From the NCBI GenBank assembly GCA_030998225.1, contig JAPYXD010000680.1:18302501-18366500 (forward strand): a stretch of 64,000 nucleotides of DNA. Direction: 5' to 3'. The notes beneath the pieces were generated by a model. That model worked only from the letters and a program-made list of their open reading frames with translations, was not told where the DNA came from and made no database searches. This DNA is from Diplolepis rosae. Taxonomy: Eukaryota; Arthropoda; Insecta; Hymenoptera; Diplolepididae. Position 1 is the stretch's first letter; each line of letters starts with the position of its first letter. This document shows, in pieces, positions 32,084-42,717 of the stretch. The translations under genes and the position numbers were made by a program.

Positions 32084-32749
32084 GGTAGTTGATCCACGAA
32101 AATTAGACCTCAGGCAAAAATAGATAATTTTTTTTTCAAGAATAGCAATATTATTATTGAAGGGCTATTTTGGAAGAGAAAAGATTAATTTCCATGGAAA
32201 AAATTTGAAATACAGAAAAATAATTTTATTAATAAATTTTATTTTTGCCCCAACTTTTTTTCTTCTTGCTTTTTACCAAATTTTTAAAAATTATGTGATT
32301 TTAATAAATTACAAATCATTTTTCAAGAAAAAGATTCCCTACAATTTAACCATTTCCAATTTTTGAAAATGAATAAATTATTATCAAATTCAGCAATTTG
32401 TTTATAAAAATTTCGTTTTGGAAAATGTTTTTTTAACGGTTTCAGCCATTAAAGAATTTATTTTTGAAAATCAGAAACGGTGATGTTGTGGGAAATCTTT
32501 TCCCTGAAAAAATGATTCATGATTTATTAGAATCGCATAATTTTTTCAAATTCTGTAAGAAGCAATAAGAAAATAAGTTGGGTCAAAAATATAATTTATT
32601 AATAAAATTATTTTTCCCTGTTTCAAATTTTTTTCATGGAAATTAATCTTTCCTCTTCCAAAATAGCCATTCAATAATAATATTGCTATTCTTCAAAACA
32701 AAATTATCTATTTTTGTCTGAGGTATAATTTTTGTGGATGAAAACTACC
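32084..32749. mobile_element. TTAAGGTAGTT fold-back MITE, copy 2 (complete)
   Basis: TTAA at 32080-32083 and 32750-32753 brackets an element starting GGTAGTTGATCCACGAAAAT and ending TTTTGTGGATGAAAACTACC. The whole 666 bp folds back on itself: TAGATAATTTT, ATAGCAATATTATTATTGAA and GTTTCAGCCATTAAAGAATT occur in mirrored positions. The TTAA on both sides suggests piggyBac-type mobilisation. No transposase. The copy at 34363-35033 has the same structure. Confidence 0.87.
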
Positions 32750-32753
32750 TTAA

Positions 32754-33370
32754 CGAAAATTTATAAAATTTCCTTAATATAAGTTTACATTAATAACATA
32801 CAATGGTATAACACGTGATTTAGGGTTATCGATTGCCCTGTCTGTTGTAAACTGCGATCTTGGTGCCAACATAACATAGAACTCGTCGAGGAAGGTGCCC
32901 GTCTCAGCCGGTAGTATATTCCCGGCGTGCTTTTGAAGTCGCATAGTTCTCAGTGCAGGCACGCAGACTTTGCGTGTCTAAGGGACGAGGTTGGCAGGAC
33001 TGGTATAACTTTCAGGTTAACTGTTGTTTCGGGATGTCACGTGACATGAAGTGCGAATAGTTTGCAAATTAAGACGGTGCAACAAACCAAGCCACGTGAG
33101 CTGAACGAGTGTCGTCATTCTCTGCTTCGACATTGTAACACCCCCCCCCCCCCCGGCCCCACAATCATCCTCTACTCTCAAAGACAAAAGACAAACTTTA
33201 TCCTCTTCACCCCGAGTTTCGGAATTTAATCCCCTCAACTTGGAAGAAATCGATTTCTTGAAGAAATTATAATAATTAACGACGAATATTTGAAAATTAA
33301 TCAGAAAGATATGAATATATTTTTGCATAGTGGGAACAGAAACTTCAAATTGGTATAATTTATTTATATA
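32754..33370. other. Unique, GC-richer stretch with a C homopolymer
   Basis: About 32810-33240 is balanced in composition and unique in the window. A run of 14 C lies at 33141-33154. Frames of 62 and 103 codons on the minus strand have no recognisable domain, and the second depends on the homopolymer length. This is one of the better candidate regions for a conserved regulatory block. Confidence 0.4.
33034..33047. promoter_or_regulatory. 14-nt palindromic E-box (ATGTCACGTGACAT)
   Basis: A perfect palindrome centred on CACGTG, with the GTCACGTGAC core favoured by some bHLH-zip factors (Mitf/TFEB type in animals). It lies in a unique GC-richer stretch rather than in a transposon. One site is weak evidence of regulation, and no gene start is visible nearby. 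Confidence 0.25.
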
Positions 33371-33379
33371 AAAAAATCT

Positions 33380-33935
33380 GCCCAGCCCCTCATCAGGGGC
33401 CTCAAGTAATAATACATAATTTTGCTTCCAAGAATAGCAATATTATTATTATAAAGGGATGATTTAAAAGAGGAAAGATTACAGAAAATTATGGCTTATT
33501 TTTTCGGGGAAAATATTCTCTAGAGCTCAACTTTTTCCAATTTCGAAAATAAGCCAAAAATCTTTAAATATAGTTATTTTTTCCCAAAAATGGTTCTTTT
33601 TAAAAAAATTCTTTTAACGATTTGAGCTACTGAAAACTTTTATTCCAAAATGGGAAATAGTAGATTTGTAGAGACTATTTTCCCTGAAAACGTAAGCCAT
33701 CTTTTACGAAAAATCAATCATTTTTTTCAAAACTGGTAAGAAGTGATAGTAAGGAAAAATTCTGTTGTAAAAAACATGATTAAAAGTATTAGTTTTCGCA
33801 ATTTTGAAATATTTGTCATAAAAAAACCGTTTTTTCTTTTATAAGACACGACTGATAATATAATTTCGAGTTTTAAAATGATAGAAAAATTGTTCTTCCA
33901 GGGAGCTGATTTTTGGCACATCTATCTTAAATCGC
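33380..33935. repeat. Diverged relative of the TTAA fold-back MITE
   Basis: Begins with CTCAAGTAATAATACATAAT then TTTGCTTCCAAGAATAGCA and ATATTATTATT as in the MITE left arm, and then departs. The right half (GGTAAGAAGTGATAGTAAGG, AAAATTCTGTTGTAAAAAAC, GACTGATAATAT, TTTTTGGCACA) matches 60700-60890, defining a second subfamily. Non-coding. Confidence 0.55.
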
Positions 33936-34358
33936 GAGTCTCAGTTCCTCCATTTCTATTGTGAATATCGAGCGCGAATGCAATAATGAGAATTTACTCC
34001 TAATAGTTCGAGTAATTTTGAGAAAATTAAATTTACGTCAACAGTTTTATAAATGGCTTGAGTTATGGTAAAAAATTATAAAGAATCGGGATATTTATAA
34101 ACTTGTCGGAAGACTAATGAAATTTTGGGATATTCTATAATATTCACTAATTTTTTACAGTAAAATCACTGGTATTGTTTAAATGTGTGTAATTTACTGA
34201 ATATTACTACAGCCTCCAACCAATCACGTCACGGAACTGTATTTTGTTTTTGGAGGATAATTAAAAATTTTTGTTAGAAAGTACTAAATTATCTACTACT
34301 TTTGGAACCATCATTATACAATTCAAAGATCTATTTCAAATTTTTGTCTAATTTTTAG
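33936..34358. other. Unassigned; short remnant of a GC-tail
   Basis: CGAGCGCGAATGCAATAATG and AGAATTTACTCC near 33968-34000 recall the tail and TIR of the 1.1-kb family. The rest is AT-rich with no feature. Confidence 0.4.
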
Positions 34359-34362
34359 TTAA

Positions 34363-35033
34363 GGTAGTTTTCATCCACGAAAATTAGACCTCAGGCAAAA
34401 ATAGATAATTTTGCTTTCAAGTATAGCAATATTATTATTGTAGGGCTATTTTGAAACAGAAAAGATTATTTTACATGAAAAAAAATTTGAAACACAGAAA
34501 AATAATTTTATTAATAAATTTTATTTTTGACTCAACTTTTTTTCTTATCGCTTCTTATCAAATTTAAAAAAATTATGTGATTCTAATAAATCATGAATCA
34601 TTTTTTCAGAGAAAAGATTTCCAACAACTTCACCGTTTCTGATTTTTAAAAATAAATTCTTTAATGGCTGAAACCATTAAAAAAACATTTTCCAAAACGA
34701 AATTTTTATAAACAAATTGCTGAATTTGGTAATAATTTATTCATTTTCGAAAATTGGAAATGGTTGAGTTGTAGGGAATCTTTTTCTTGAAAAAGTGATT
34801 TGTACTTTATTAAAATCGCATAATTTTTAAAATTTGGTAAGAAGCGATAAGAAAAAAAGTTGGGGCACAAATAAAATTTATTAATAATATTATTTTTCTG
34901 TATTTCAAATTTTTTTCATGGAAATTAATCTTTTCTCTTCCAAAATGTAGCCCTTCAATAATAATATTGCTATTCTTGAAAGCAAAATTATCTATTTTTG
35001 CCTGAGGTCTAATTTTCGTGGATTAAAACTACC
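34363..35033. mobile_element. TTAAGGTAGTT fold-back MITE, copy 3 (complete)
   Basis: TTAA at 34359-34362 and 35034-35037. Starts GGTAGTTTTCATCCACGAAA and ends TTTTCGTGGATTAAAACTACC. The central part (GGCTGAAACCATTAAAAAAAC) runs in the opposite sense to copy 2, as expected for a palindrome read from the other side. 671 bp, non-coding. Confidence 0.87.
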
Positions 35034-35037
35034 TTAA

Positions 35038-35454
35038 AGAAAGTTTATTATAGTGCTGATATATAAAAGTATAAATATCCAAATTATAAAATTCAGAATA
35101 ATTATTTATTATTAATTATTAAATATAAATTTGCGATATTTATCACATCTTTTAACCCTTTAAGACCTGGCATCCATTCTAGTGGACATTTGCTGAATGG
35201 AATTTTAAATTATTTCAAAAATTCTTAGAAAATTTGCCATAAATGTGCCAGTCAATGCCTAAATGAGAAAAAAAAATAGTTTTAAGATTAAGAAATAATC
35301 TAATTAATTACACTACATTATACAAAATATTCAACTGTCTGAACAGCATAATTTTATCTCAAGAACAAAAATGGCCAACGAAAATATTTTGTTGCGATTA
35401 CTAAATTTTTTCCTCATTGGATCACAAAATTTCAATATGATATAGTATATTTCG
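35038..35454. other. AT-rich; contains a TTAACCCTTTAAG word
   Basis: TTAACCCTTTAAGACC at about 35154 resembles a piggyBac-type left end (TTAA then CCC), and a similar word is at 58873. No matching right end was found for either, so I do not call an element. Confidence 0.35.
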
Positions 35455-35725
35455 TATCAAGTGCGGAAAGGCGTATTATAATGCAAGAGTTAAATACGTT
35501 CCGCACGTGATACGAACGATTTTTTTTGTTCGCTGTATACCGAAAGTTAGCCTTGTCGGTGTCGTTTTGTGCGCGGAAACTTGATTGACTAATGCGGGAA
35601 AATCAACTTTCCGAACGCAAAACGACACAGAAAGTGAGGATTTTCGCTCACTAGTCAATCACCTTTCCGCACACAAAACGACACCGACAAGGCTAACTTT
35701 CGATGTACGGCGGACAAAAAAATTA
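35455..35725. repeat. GTGCGGAAA / GTGTCGTTTTGCG repeat family, copy 2
   Basis: Two nested inverted repeats. First, ATCAAGTGCGGAAAGGCGTA pairs with TACGTTCCGCACGTGAT. Then TATACCGAAAGTTAGCCTTG plus GTCGGTGTCGTTTTG pairs with CAAAACGACACCGACAAGG plus CTAACTTTCGATGTAC. Both halves recur in the copy at 41567. Overlapping 60- and 65-codon frames on opposite strands are products of the palindrome. Confidence 0.78.
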
Positions 35726-36756
35726 TTTTGTCACGGCATAATTCAGAAGAAACAAGTTACCAAAAATTTTTATGTCATTTGACCAACATCGCTTTAAAAT
35801 TATGTTTGTTATTTGCTGCTGTGAACAGCTTCATCTTTTTAAGAAAAGTCCACATCGATGAAGCAAGAAAGTTTTTAATATTGGGAAATAGAGGTATTTG
35901 GTAACTGAAACGAGGGTTGTTCGAAGGTCATATTTTTGTGAGATAAAAGAAAGACCTGACTCGAAACTTAAACGCACTTGACTTATAAGTACTTACAATC
36001 CGGGCCACGTCCTAGACACGTGGTTGTATCGAAGGTGGGCCATAAACTCGATACGACAGTGTTCACTAACCGCGTCTCGCTTTTCTAGCCATAACTCCTT
36101 CTTTTATACGCTACCTTTTTTCCAGATACTTTTCAAAACTCCCCTTGCTCTCATATTTTATTCTTATAAAAAATATCTCTTTCAAACAAGCCACCATCTT
36201 TTCTATAAACCACACATACCAACAGAATTTTAATTACATTTTTATATGAAATCCATTTGAAACAATTCGATATAAGAACCTAACAAATAATCAATTTGAT
36301 ATTTAGTCAAAATTTAATTTCTTTAATTAAAATTTGGTTACGTTAAGGATACGCAAAATTTAGAACTTTCTTATGAATTTAGATTAATTTTAATATTAAG
36401 CGTAGAGAGAGACGAGGTTTCTCGTTAAATCAAGGGAAGAGCAAAGCTTTGTGGCAGCGAAGCGTGACAAAAACGTTGGTTAAAGTTATTTGGTTGGGGG
36501 GGGGGGGGGGATTCTTTCCTCAGTGAAAAATCCGTCGGCACGTGGACTGAGTGGCGCTTTGCGTTATAAATGTAATTTGGCGCAACGAACGAATCTGAAC
36601 AAAGGAAAGCTGTTTATTACTAGGTTGGTCAGCTTGCAAAGCCCGCAATTGGACTAGTACACTATTTCATTACCGGGAATTCTCTACGTTTGCAAACATC
36701 ATGCAAGCAAAACTGATCAAGATTCAACAAACTGATTAAAGGGGAATACCACAGCG
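35726..36756. other. Unassigned; ordinary composition with a G homopolymer
   Basis: About 35930-36120 and 36400-36740 are balanced and unique. A run of 15 G lies at 36496-36510. A purine-rich phrase GAGAGAGACGAGG is at about 36404. A 69-codon plus-strand frame (36024-36233) has no recognisable domain. Confidence 0.35.
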
Positions 36757-36916
36757 ATGAGCCCAAAAAAATCTTTTTGTCTGTCGTACACCAAAAGCTA
36801 GCCTTGCCGGTGTCGTTTTGCGTGCGGAAAATTAAAACAAACTTGAAATTTTACCGCACTAGGGCGGGAAAATCGACTTTCCGCACGTAAAACGACACCG
36901 CCAAGGCTACATTTTC
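36757..36916. repeat. GTGCGGAAA / GTGTCGTTTTGCG repeat family, copy 3 (short)
   Basis: CTGTCGTACACCAAAAGCTA with GTGTCGTTTTGCGTGCGG on the left faces CTTTCCGCACGTAAAACGAC and GCCAAGGCTA on the right. It lacks the outer ATCACGTGCGG palindrome of copies 2 and 4. Confidence 0.75.
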
Positions 36917-37099
36917 GGTATTTCTTGATTTCTTTTAATAACTGAATACATTATTTAAGATTGAAAAAAATATATATCTTATTGGGGGTATTTTAAAGTA
37001 ATTTCATACAGTTTTTATTTTTAAAAAATCTCCTATACTGAGATTGACATCTATGGTATGATGAATATAAATGAATTTTTCGTAGAATGTAGCATTTTT

Positions 37100-38447
37100 A
37101 CATTCTCATCATATGAGAAGGTATTGGTTTTGTGTGAAAAATGACATTTGAAAGTTTTATCAAATCTTTACGTTTTGAGACCCTCTGAGTCAGAAAAAAC
37201 AGTTTTTACAAAAGTGTCTGTCTGTCTCTGTCTGCCTGTAGGTCGTATAATCGATAACTCTCGATAGAATTATCGGATTGAATTCAGCTTGGGCACACTT
37301 TATCGAGGCCGAAAAAGTATAGACAAGTTCGTTAACCAGTCACATCCGACCAAAATTGAGAAAACTAAATCATTTTTTGTGTTTTTGAAAAAATCAAAAA
37401 TTCCAATACTGGTTTCTGATATTGCTCATAAATTTCTGCTAATTATCCTAATAACATTTTTCGATAAAACCAAAATTAGGAAAGTTACAGTTTGTTAAAA
37501 GTTGAAAAAAGTCAATACCTAAATTCCATTTTCCAGTTAAATCATACGAAATACGAAAAAAGAGTTATGTTACAAAATTGTTACTACATAAAGATCTACA
37601 AGTTTTAACCGCAATATTTTTTTATAAGATATATATTTTTCTTTTGAAGTTTAAAAAGTGCTATTGAAAATCCAGAATTCAATTTTTTAACAATAATATG
37701 TGAAATACGAAAATAACGAATAAATAAATAACGAAAAAAACATAGTTTCTGATAATACGTATATTTTTCATCTTAATTTCAAAAAATACTATTAAAATCC
37801 AAAAATTCTATTATTTATACAAAATATGTGAGATACGAAAAAAACGTATCGGATGAAAAATTATTTGCCTAAATGAGACCTAAAATTTTCAGTAGAATAT
37901 TTTTTGACAAGATATATAATATACACGCAGAAAAAAGATCAGTAAAATTTACAGGAAGTTCGGTACTTATTTGGACAACATGACTTTTTAGTAAATTTTA
38001 CAAGAAGTTGAGTTCAATCAACAGATTTTCTGTACAATTTACTTAGCGTACAGTACAATCAACTTAACTCGGATTTTTTCGTATTCAGTAGATTTTACTG
38101 GACGCTGAGTGAATCGTACAGAAAATCTGTTAATTGAACTCAACTTCTGGTAAAATTTACTGAAAAGTCATGTCGTCCAAATAAGTACCGAACTTCCTGT
38201 AAATTTTATTGATCTTTTCTCTGCGTGTATGTTTTGATTTTAAATATTGAAAAACAAAAATTACATTTTTTAACTAAAATATGTGAGATACAAAAGAAGC
38301 GCTAAAATCAAATATCGTTTGCCTAAAAACAGTCTGCGAATTGTTTTCCTTTTTCATATATTGAGAAGAAAATAGATTTTTTTAATCATGTAAATTATTA
38401 GAAAGTTACAGAAATGTAAACAGAAGATCGAGCGCGAGTGTCATGAT
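37100..38447 (+). mobile_element. (GTCT)n-head 1.1-kb repeat family, copy 4 (with insertion)
   Basis: The head has ACATTCTCATCATATGAGAA, a short (GTCT)n tract, CACTTTATCGAGGCCGAAAA and GTTCGTTAACCAGTCACATC. Body units and the tail GATCGAGCGCGAGTGTCATG follow in the usual order, but the final GAGAATGT is lost. The body is interrupted by a 310-bp MITE (37921-38230). GC-rich words (GGAGCGCAAAGCGCGACG) follow the tail at about 38457-38480. Confidence 0.8.
37921..38230. mobile_element. 310-bp hairpin MITE with ATACACGCAGAAAAAAG ends
   Basis: The left arm runs from ATACACGCAGAAAAAAGATC through TTCGGTACTTATTTGGACAA to CAACAGATTTTCTGTAC. It pairs over more than 110 bp with the right arm, which ends GATCTTTTCTCTGCGTGTAT. 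The loop is about 75 bp. It interrupts a body unit of the 1.1-kb repeat: other copies read GATGTATATTTTATGTTTTG here. A TA target duplication is consistent. Few mismatches suggest a fairly recent insertion. Confidence 0.88.
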
Positions 38448-38783
38448 CAAATATTTCGGAGCGCAAAGCGCGACGATCGAAGCGTTTACCCTAGACGCTC
38501 TTTAAATTATTTTTTGTGCTATCGGCATTAAAAAAAGAAACTTACATTTCTCCAAAAATGTATGTTTATCCAAGGCGCTTAAAAATAGTGGTTTTTAAAA
38601 TAAAAATGAAACGACTAGGGTGAACTTCAGTCATTTCAGTTACGAAATTTCCGTAAAGTATGTTAAAGATCAGACTATTACTAATTGAATTATCGTCATA
38701 ATTAGACCAAAAAAAGTCATTTCGAGGAAAGCGCTATCAAAAGTTCAAAAATGTGTTTTGTTTATAAAGAATCAAAATTTCTG
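38448..38783. other. Short unassigned sequence after the GC-rich tail
   Basis: Contains the GC-rich remnant at 38457-38510 (TACCCTAGACGCTC) and AT-rich sequence otherwise. Confidence 0.35.
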
Positions 38784-39158
38784 CACTAAGAAAAAAGTTT
38801 TTCATATATTTATACAGAATATTTTTAAATTAAACAAATCTGTATATTGCTGAAGGATCAAAAAACATTTCATTAATTATAAAAAATTATTTAGTTGACT
38901 TTCTTCTTTTAAATTGAACAAATCTTTACTGTATTTAAAAAAATGATTTTCATTGAGAAAATCACTTTGGTTAAGTCGAAGTAATGATATATTTTCAAGA
39001 CAAACAGATCATTTCAAATAGAAATTTGTTTTATTAGAACTTCTTATTTAAAAAGAATCGAACATGCTTTTACTAAGGTGAACAAATTTCCATTTTGAAT
39101 TAAGTAAAGTAAGATAAACAAATGATTCTTGAATTTGGCTAAAAGTTTTTTCTGAGTG
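38784..39158. mobile_element. 375-bp MITE with CACTAAGAAAAAAGTTTTT ends
   Basis: CACTAAGAAAAAAGTTTTT and AAAAGTTTTTTCTGAGTG form an imperfect TIR. TA is present on the right flank only. The interior holds loosely repeated words (AAATTAAACAAATCTGTATA, AAATTGAACAAATC). Fragments near 350-560, 7290-7610 and 42550-42715 look like decayed relatives. Non-coding. Confidence 0.65.
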
Positions 39159-40754
39159 TATACTTACTAAATTTTCTCATTTTCGGAACTTTTTACTAAA
39201 AAATTGTGTACATATTATTATTATCGACTTTGATTCATTTTAAATTGCAGTAATAAGGTTGAAATACTAATTCAATACATTTCTGTATGAAAACAGCCAC
39301 GAAATTTTTTTATTTTACTCAAAATTATTAAAAATGAGTAAGTTTATAGCTGTTTTCGTTTACAAATGCCTTTTATTTACTTTTTGAACTCTATTATTGA
39401 AATTCAAGATAAACTTAAATGGATAATTATAAAAAAAATTCTCTATAATAACATCGAAAATGTTTATAAGTGAGGAAGAATAATTTGGCCAGGCTAAAAT
39501 AAAATAAAAATACTTTTTGAAAACAAAATAGTGCCGTTTTGAAGATTGGGTTCCAATTTTTGCGATTCTTTTCCTTATATTATGAGCTGTAAAATTAATG
39601 AAAATGAACATTTTGACTTGATTCTAGTTCAGACAAGAGCTATATATGTGCTTAAGATGTGTACAAAATTTGAGCCCGATTGGTCAAGTAGATTTTGAAA
39701 AATTGTGTCTACTAGTTAGAAAAATGCTGTTTCGAGAAAAACATGATTAAAGTTTTTTCAGCTCGTTACTACAACTGGCACTATGTCTTTTGAACTAATG
39801 CAAAATCGTGAGACTCCTTTCACACACAATAATTCTACAAGGTAAATATTTTCGAAAAATTAAAAAAAAAGTTCGATTTTTTGGACCCTCTAGACCGGAA
39901 TATCGCCTTGGGGAAATTTATTCTTCACAATGGTGTTTCCCCTAATGGAAAAAATGATACAAATCCTTGAATAATTGGAGTGCATTAATAAATACTTTAT
40001 TCCTCATTCGGAAGTTTTTATAATCATCTTGAGATAAATCTAAAAATTGTCAAAGTCAAATGTCATAAAGAGGAAGGGAAAGATGAGTGAAAGACACAGA
40101 AATGTAAAAAGAATAATTAATACGTGAAAGCACTTAACTTGACTGTCTCAACATTTTCAGATGAAACAAACCGGTTAAATTAAAAAAGCACTCAACCCTG
40201 AAAATTCACATCATAAAACAAGATTTTCAAGAGAAAATTCGCTAATATTATATCTCCCAGCAGACAAAGTGTACGACCTGGGATGTTACGAAAAATGAAT
40301 GAGAGACGAAGAGGTACAAAGATGGGGGATGTTAGAGAAGAAAATAAGGGTGAAAAAAAGAGAAGGAGAAAATAAAAAGAGAGAAAAAGGATAATACACT
40401 TTTCCTTCATGCTATATGTACGCCTTTACTGCAACAGGGCCAGAGTTTTCATGCAATTACATGCCGAGACGGCCTTCTTTAAGAGATCCTGACTGAGGAC
40501 TCGGTTGACTTAACTGAGATCTATACTTTTTGCTAAGACTTGACTACTGACTGGTTGGCACAGTAGAGAAAGTCGAGCGTGAAGTGAGTAGTGTAGACGT
40601 TACTGTGGTCAGGAAGCAGTTCCAGTAGAAAAGTCTAAATAGAGTCAGACAGGCACTCACCTCGACGAGTAACGAAAAAAGAATAAGAGCTTTGTCAAGT
40701 TGAAATACTGAAGGCTATCGAAGAAAGATTAAGTTGCTAAATTGTTTATTCTAA
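39159..40754. other. Unassigned; mixed composition
   Basis: About 39620-39920 has a GACCCTCTAGACCGGAATATCG phrase region and moderate composition. About 40190-40690 is purine-rich (GAGAAGGAGAAAATAAAAAG) and then balanced. Frames of 83 and 72 codons on the minus strand lack domains. No internal repeats were seen. Confidence 0.35.
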
Positions 40755-42055
40755 ACTGAGAAAAGAACTAGTAATAGCAACAAATTGGTTTTGTTGAGGA
40801 TTTTTTGTTATCGCTGCAAAATTTTTGTTCTTGAGACAATAATTTAATTATTGAATCAACCAAATATTTTGTTGTCCTGGTCAAATTATTTTGTTGGGTC
40901 TGTTTTTATTTCCATGAACAAAATGTTTAGTTGCTTACGAAACAAAAATGTCAAATCATTATTAAATTAAATTTCTATAAAAAAGTCAAAGTGCATCTAC
41001 AAAACTATTTTTTCAGACTAATGAAACTATTTTTCTCAGCCAATGAACTATTTAGTTTAAACTAAGATAACAAATGATCTGAATCAACGAAAAAATTTCG
41101 TTTAGCCACACTCGGAAAAATGTGGTTGAGTTGACAAAATTTTTGTTGCTTCGACCATAGTCTTCTATTGTTATAGGGACAACAAAATTTTTGATTTTTT
41201 TTAATCGAACAACATTTTTTCTGGTGTATCAAGAAACTTTTATTAAGTCAGCAAGAAATCCAAAAAAACAGTTTTGTTGGCTCAATAGAATAGTTATTTC
41301 TGTCATCAAAAATTCTGTCAAACTTCTATTACAACTTACTAATGACAAATTGTGTTCCCGAAAATGTCGACCGTCTTTCTAATGTTTATTGACGCTTCGT
41401 GATAATGTTGTTCGTGAAACTAATATCGTTATTTCAGTTTAAAAAGAACTCTTAGGATATTATAGAAAAAATGTAAGTTCCTCACAATATGTTAATCTGT
41501 CATAAAATTAAGGTAAATAGATTTTAATATTCTAATGATTTCGTTCTTTTTTTCTAATGATCAAGTGCGAAAAGACGTATTTTAACGCAAGAACGAGTCG
41601 GGGCTCGCTCGCGCATTAAAATACGTTCCGCACGTGATACAAATGATATTTTTTGTTCGCTGTATACCGATAGTTACCCCAGTCGGTGTCATTTTTCGTG
41701 CAGAAAGTTTATTTTCCCGCACTAGTGCTGTAAAATTTTAAGTTTGTTTTAATTTTCCGCACACTTCAAATTTTACCACACTAGTGCAGGAAAATGAACT
41801 TTTCGCACGCAAAACGACACCGGCAAGGTTAACTTTTGGTGTACGGCGGACAAAAATTTCTTTTTCTCCATTTGGAGATATTTTTTCCACTAAAAAAGAA
41901 AAACGTTCGAAGAGAGAATTCCTTTTTAAGGTTTATTTATCTTAAAATTAGAAAATTTCAAAAAAATAAAATAAAATAGTTTTATTGCACAAATACTAAC
42001 GAAATCATTTTGTTGGTCGTACTAAACAGTTTTCTTAGTGTATTAGATAAAAGAG
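40755..42055. repeat. Possible TIR element rich in ACAAAATTTTTGTTG words
   Basis: Possible ends are ACTGAGAAAAGAACT at the left and AACAGTTTTCTTAGTG at the right. The body repeats CAACAAAATTTTTG, AACAAAAT and ATTTTGTTG on both strands, like 51430-51600. At 41567-41862 a GTGCGG-family unit is embedded, perhaps as a later insertion. CACTCGGAAAAATG at 41109 could be another internal end, so two elements may be fused. Boundaries are tentative. Confidence 0.4.
41567..41862. repeat. GTGCGGAAA / GTGTCGTTTTGCG repeat family, copy 4
   Basis: The outer palindrome (ATCAAGTGCGAAAAGACGTA with TACGTTCCGCACGTGAT) is followed by GTATACCGATAGTTACCCCA, CCGCACTAGTGC, an interior with TTTAAGTTTGTTTTAATTTT, and the facing GCACGCAAAACGACACCGG. 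Same plan as copy 2 at 35455. The loop of the outer palindrome is CpG-rich (CGAGTCGGGGCTCGCTCGCG). Confidence 0.78.
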
Positions 42056-42059
42056 TTTT

Positions 42060-42717
42060 TTTATATCAGAAGATATTAAGGAAATAATAAACGATAATTT
42101 AATTGCAATTCCTAAGAAAAATAATTTAGTTTCTTCAGTTCAGCTTCAGTTATCGACAAGTTTCTATCGAGAAGTCCATTAGAGTTCTTATACGTTAAAA
42201 GAAGTGGAGAATGTAACCTAACAGGGTAAAAAAAGAGGAGAGTTATAAGAAGGATGCGTACATCAAGTCAGTGAAAAACGTGATACAGGAAAAGAGGAGG
42301 TAGAAGCAATTCAATCAGAGTTGTGAGCAAAGAACAGCTGAGGCTAAAACCTTTTATAGTTCGCTTTTCTTACAAGCACAGTACCACGCTAGCCCCTCTC
42401 TAGTGCTTTCCTCTTCTCTCTTTAACTCTTCTCTCAATATCACACCTTACCTCGTATACACATACAGTTACATCATTTATTACTCCAAACCTTGCGCACT
42501 TCTGCATACGATAATGATTTTGGGTTACATGCTTTTAACAAACTACAACCAGAAAAAAGTTTTATTTTAATTTAAGAAATTGTTTATTTAACTTTATTTC
42601 TTCAATTCGAAGTAAAAGTTTTAAGAAATCACGTTTTTAGCCTTGTTTAAATGAAATAAATTATTTTTTTAACATTATTTATTTGATTTGAGAAAATATT
42701 TTTTTGATTCAAATACT
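42060..42717. other. Unassigned, with old MITE-like fragment
   Basis: 42180-42500 is of ordinary composition and unique. 42550-42715 (AGAAAAAAGTTTTATTTTAA, CAATTCGAAGTAAAAGTTTT) resembles the MITE at 38784-39158. Confidence 0.35.

Noticed and set aside
35154..35170. TTAACCCTTTAAG as a piggyBac terminus (also at 58873)
   Set aside because: No inverted partner end could be found for either occurrence.
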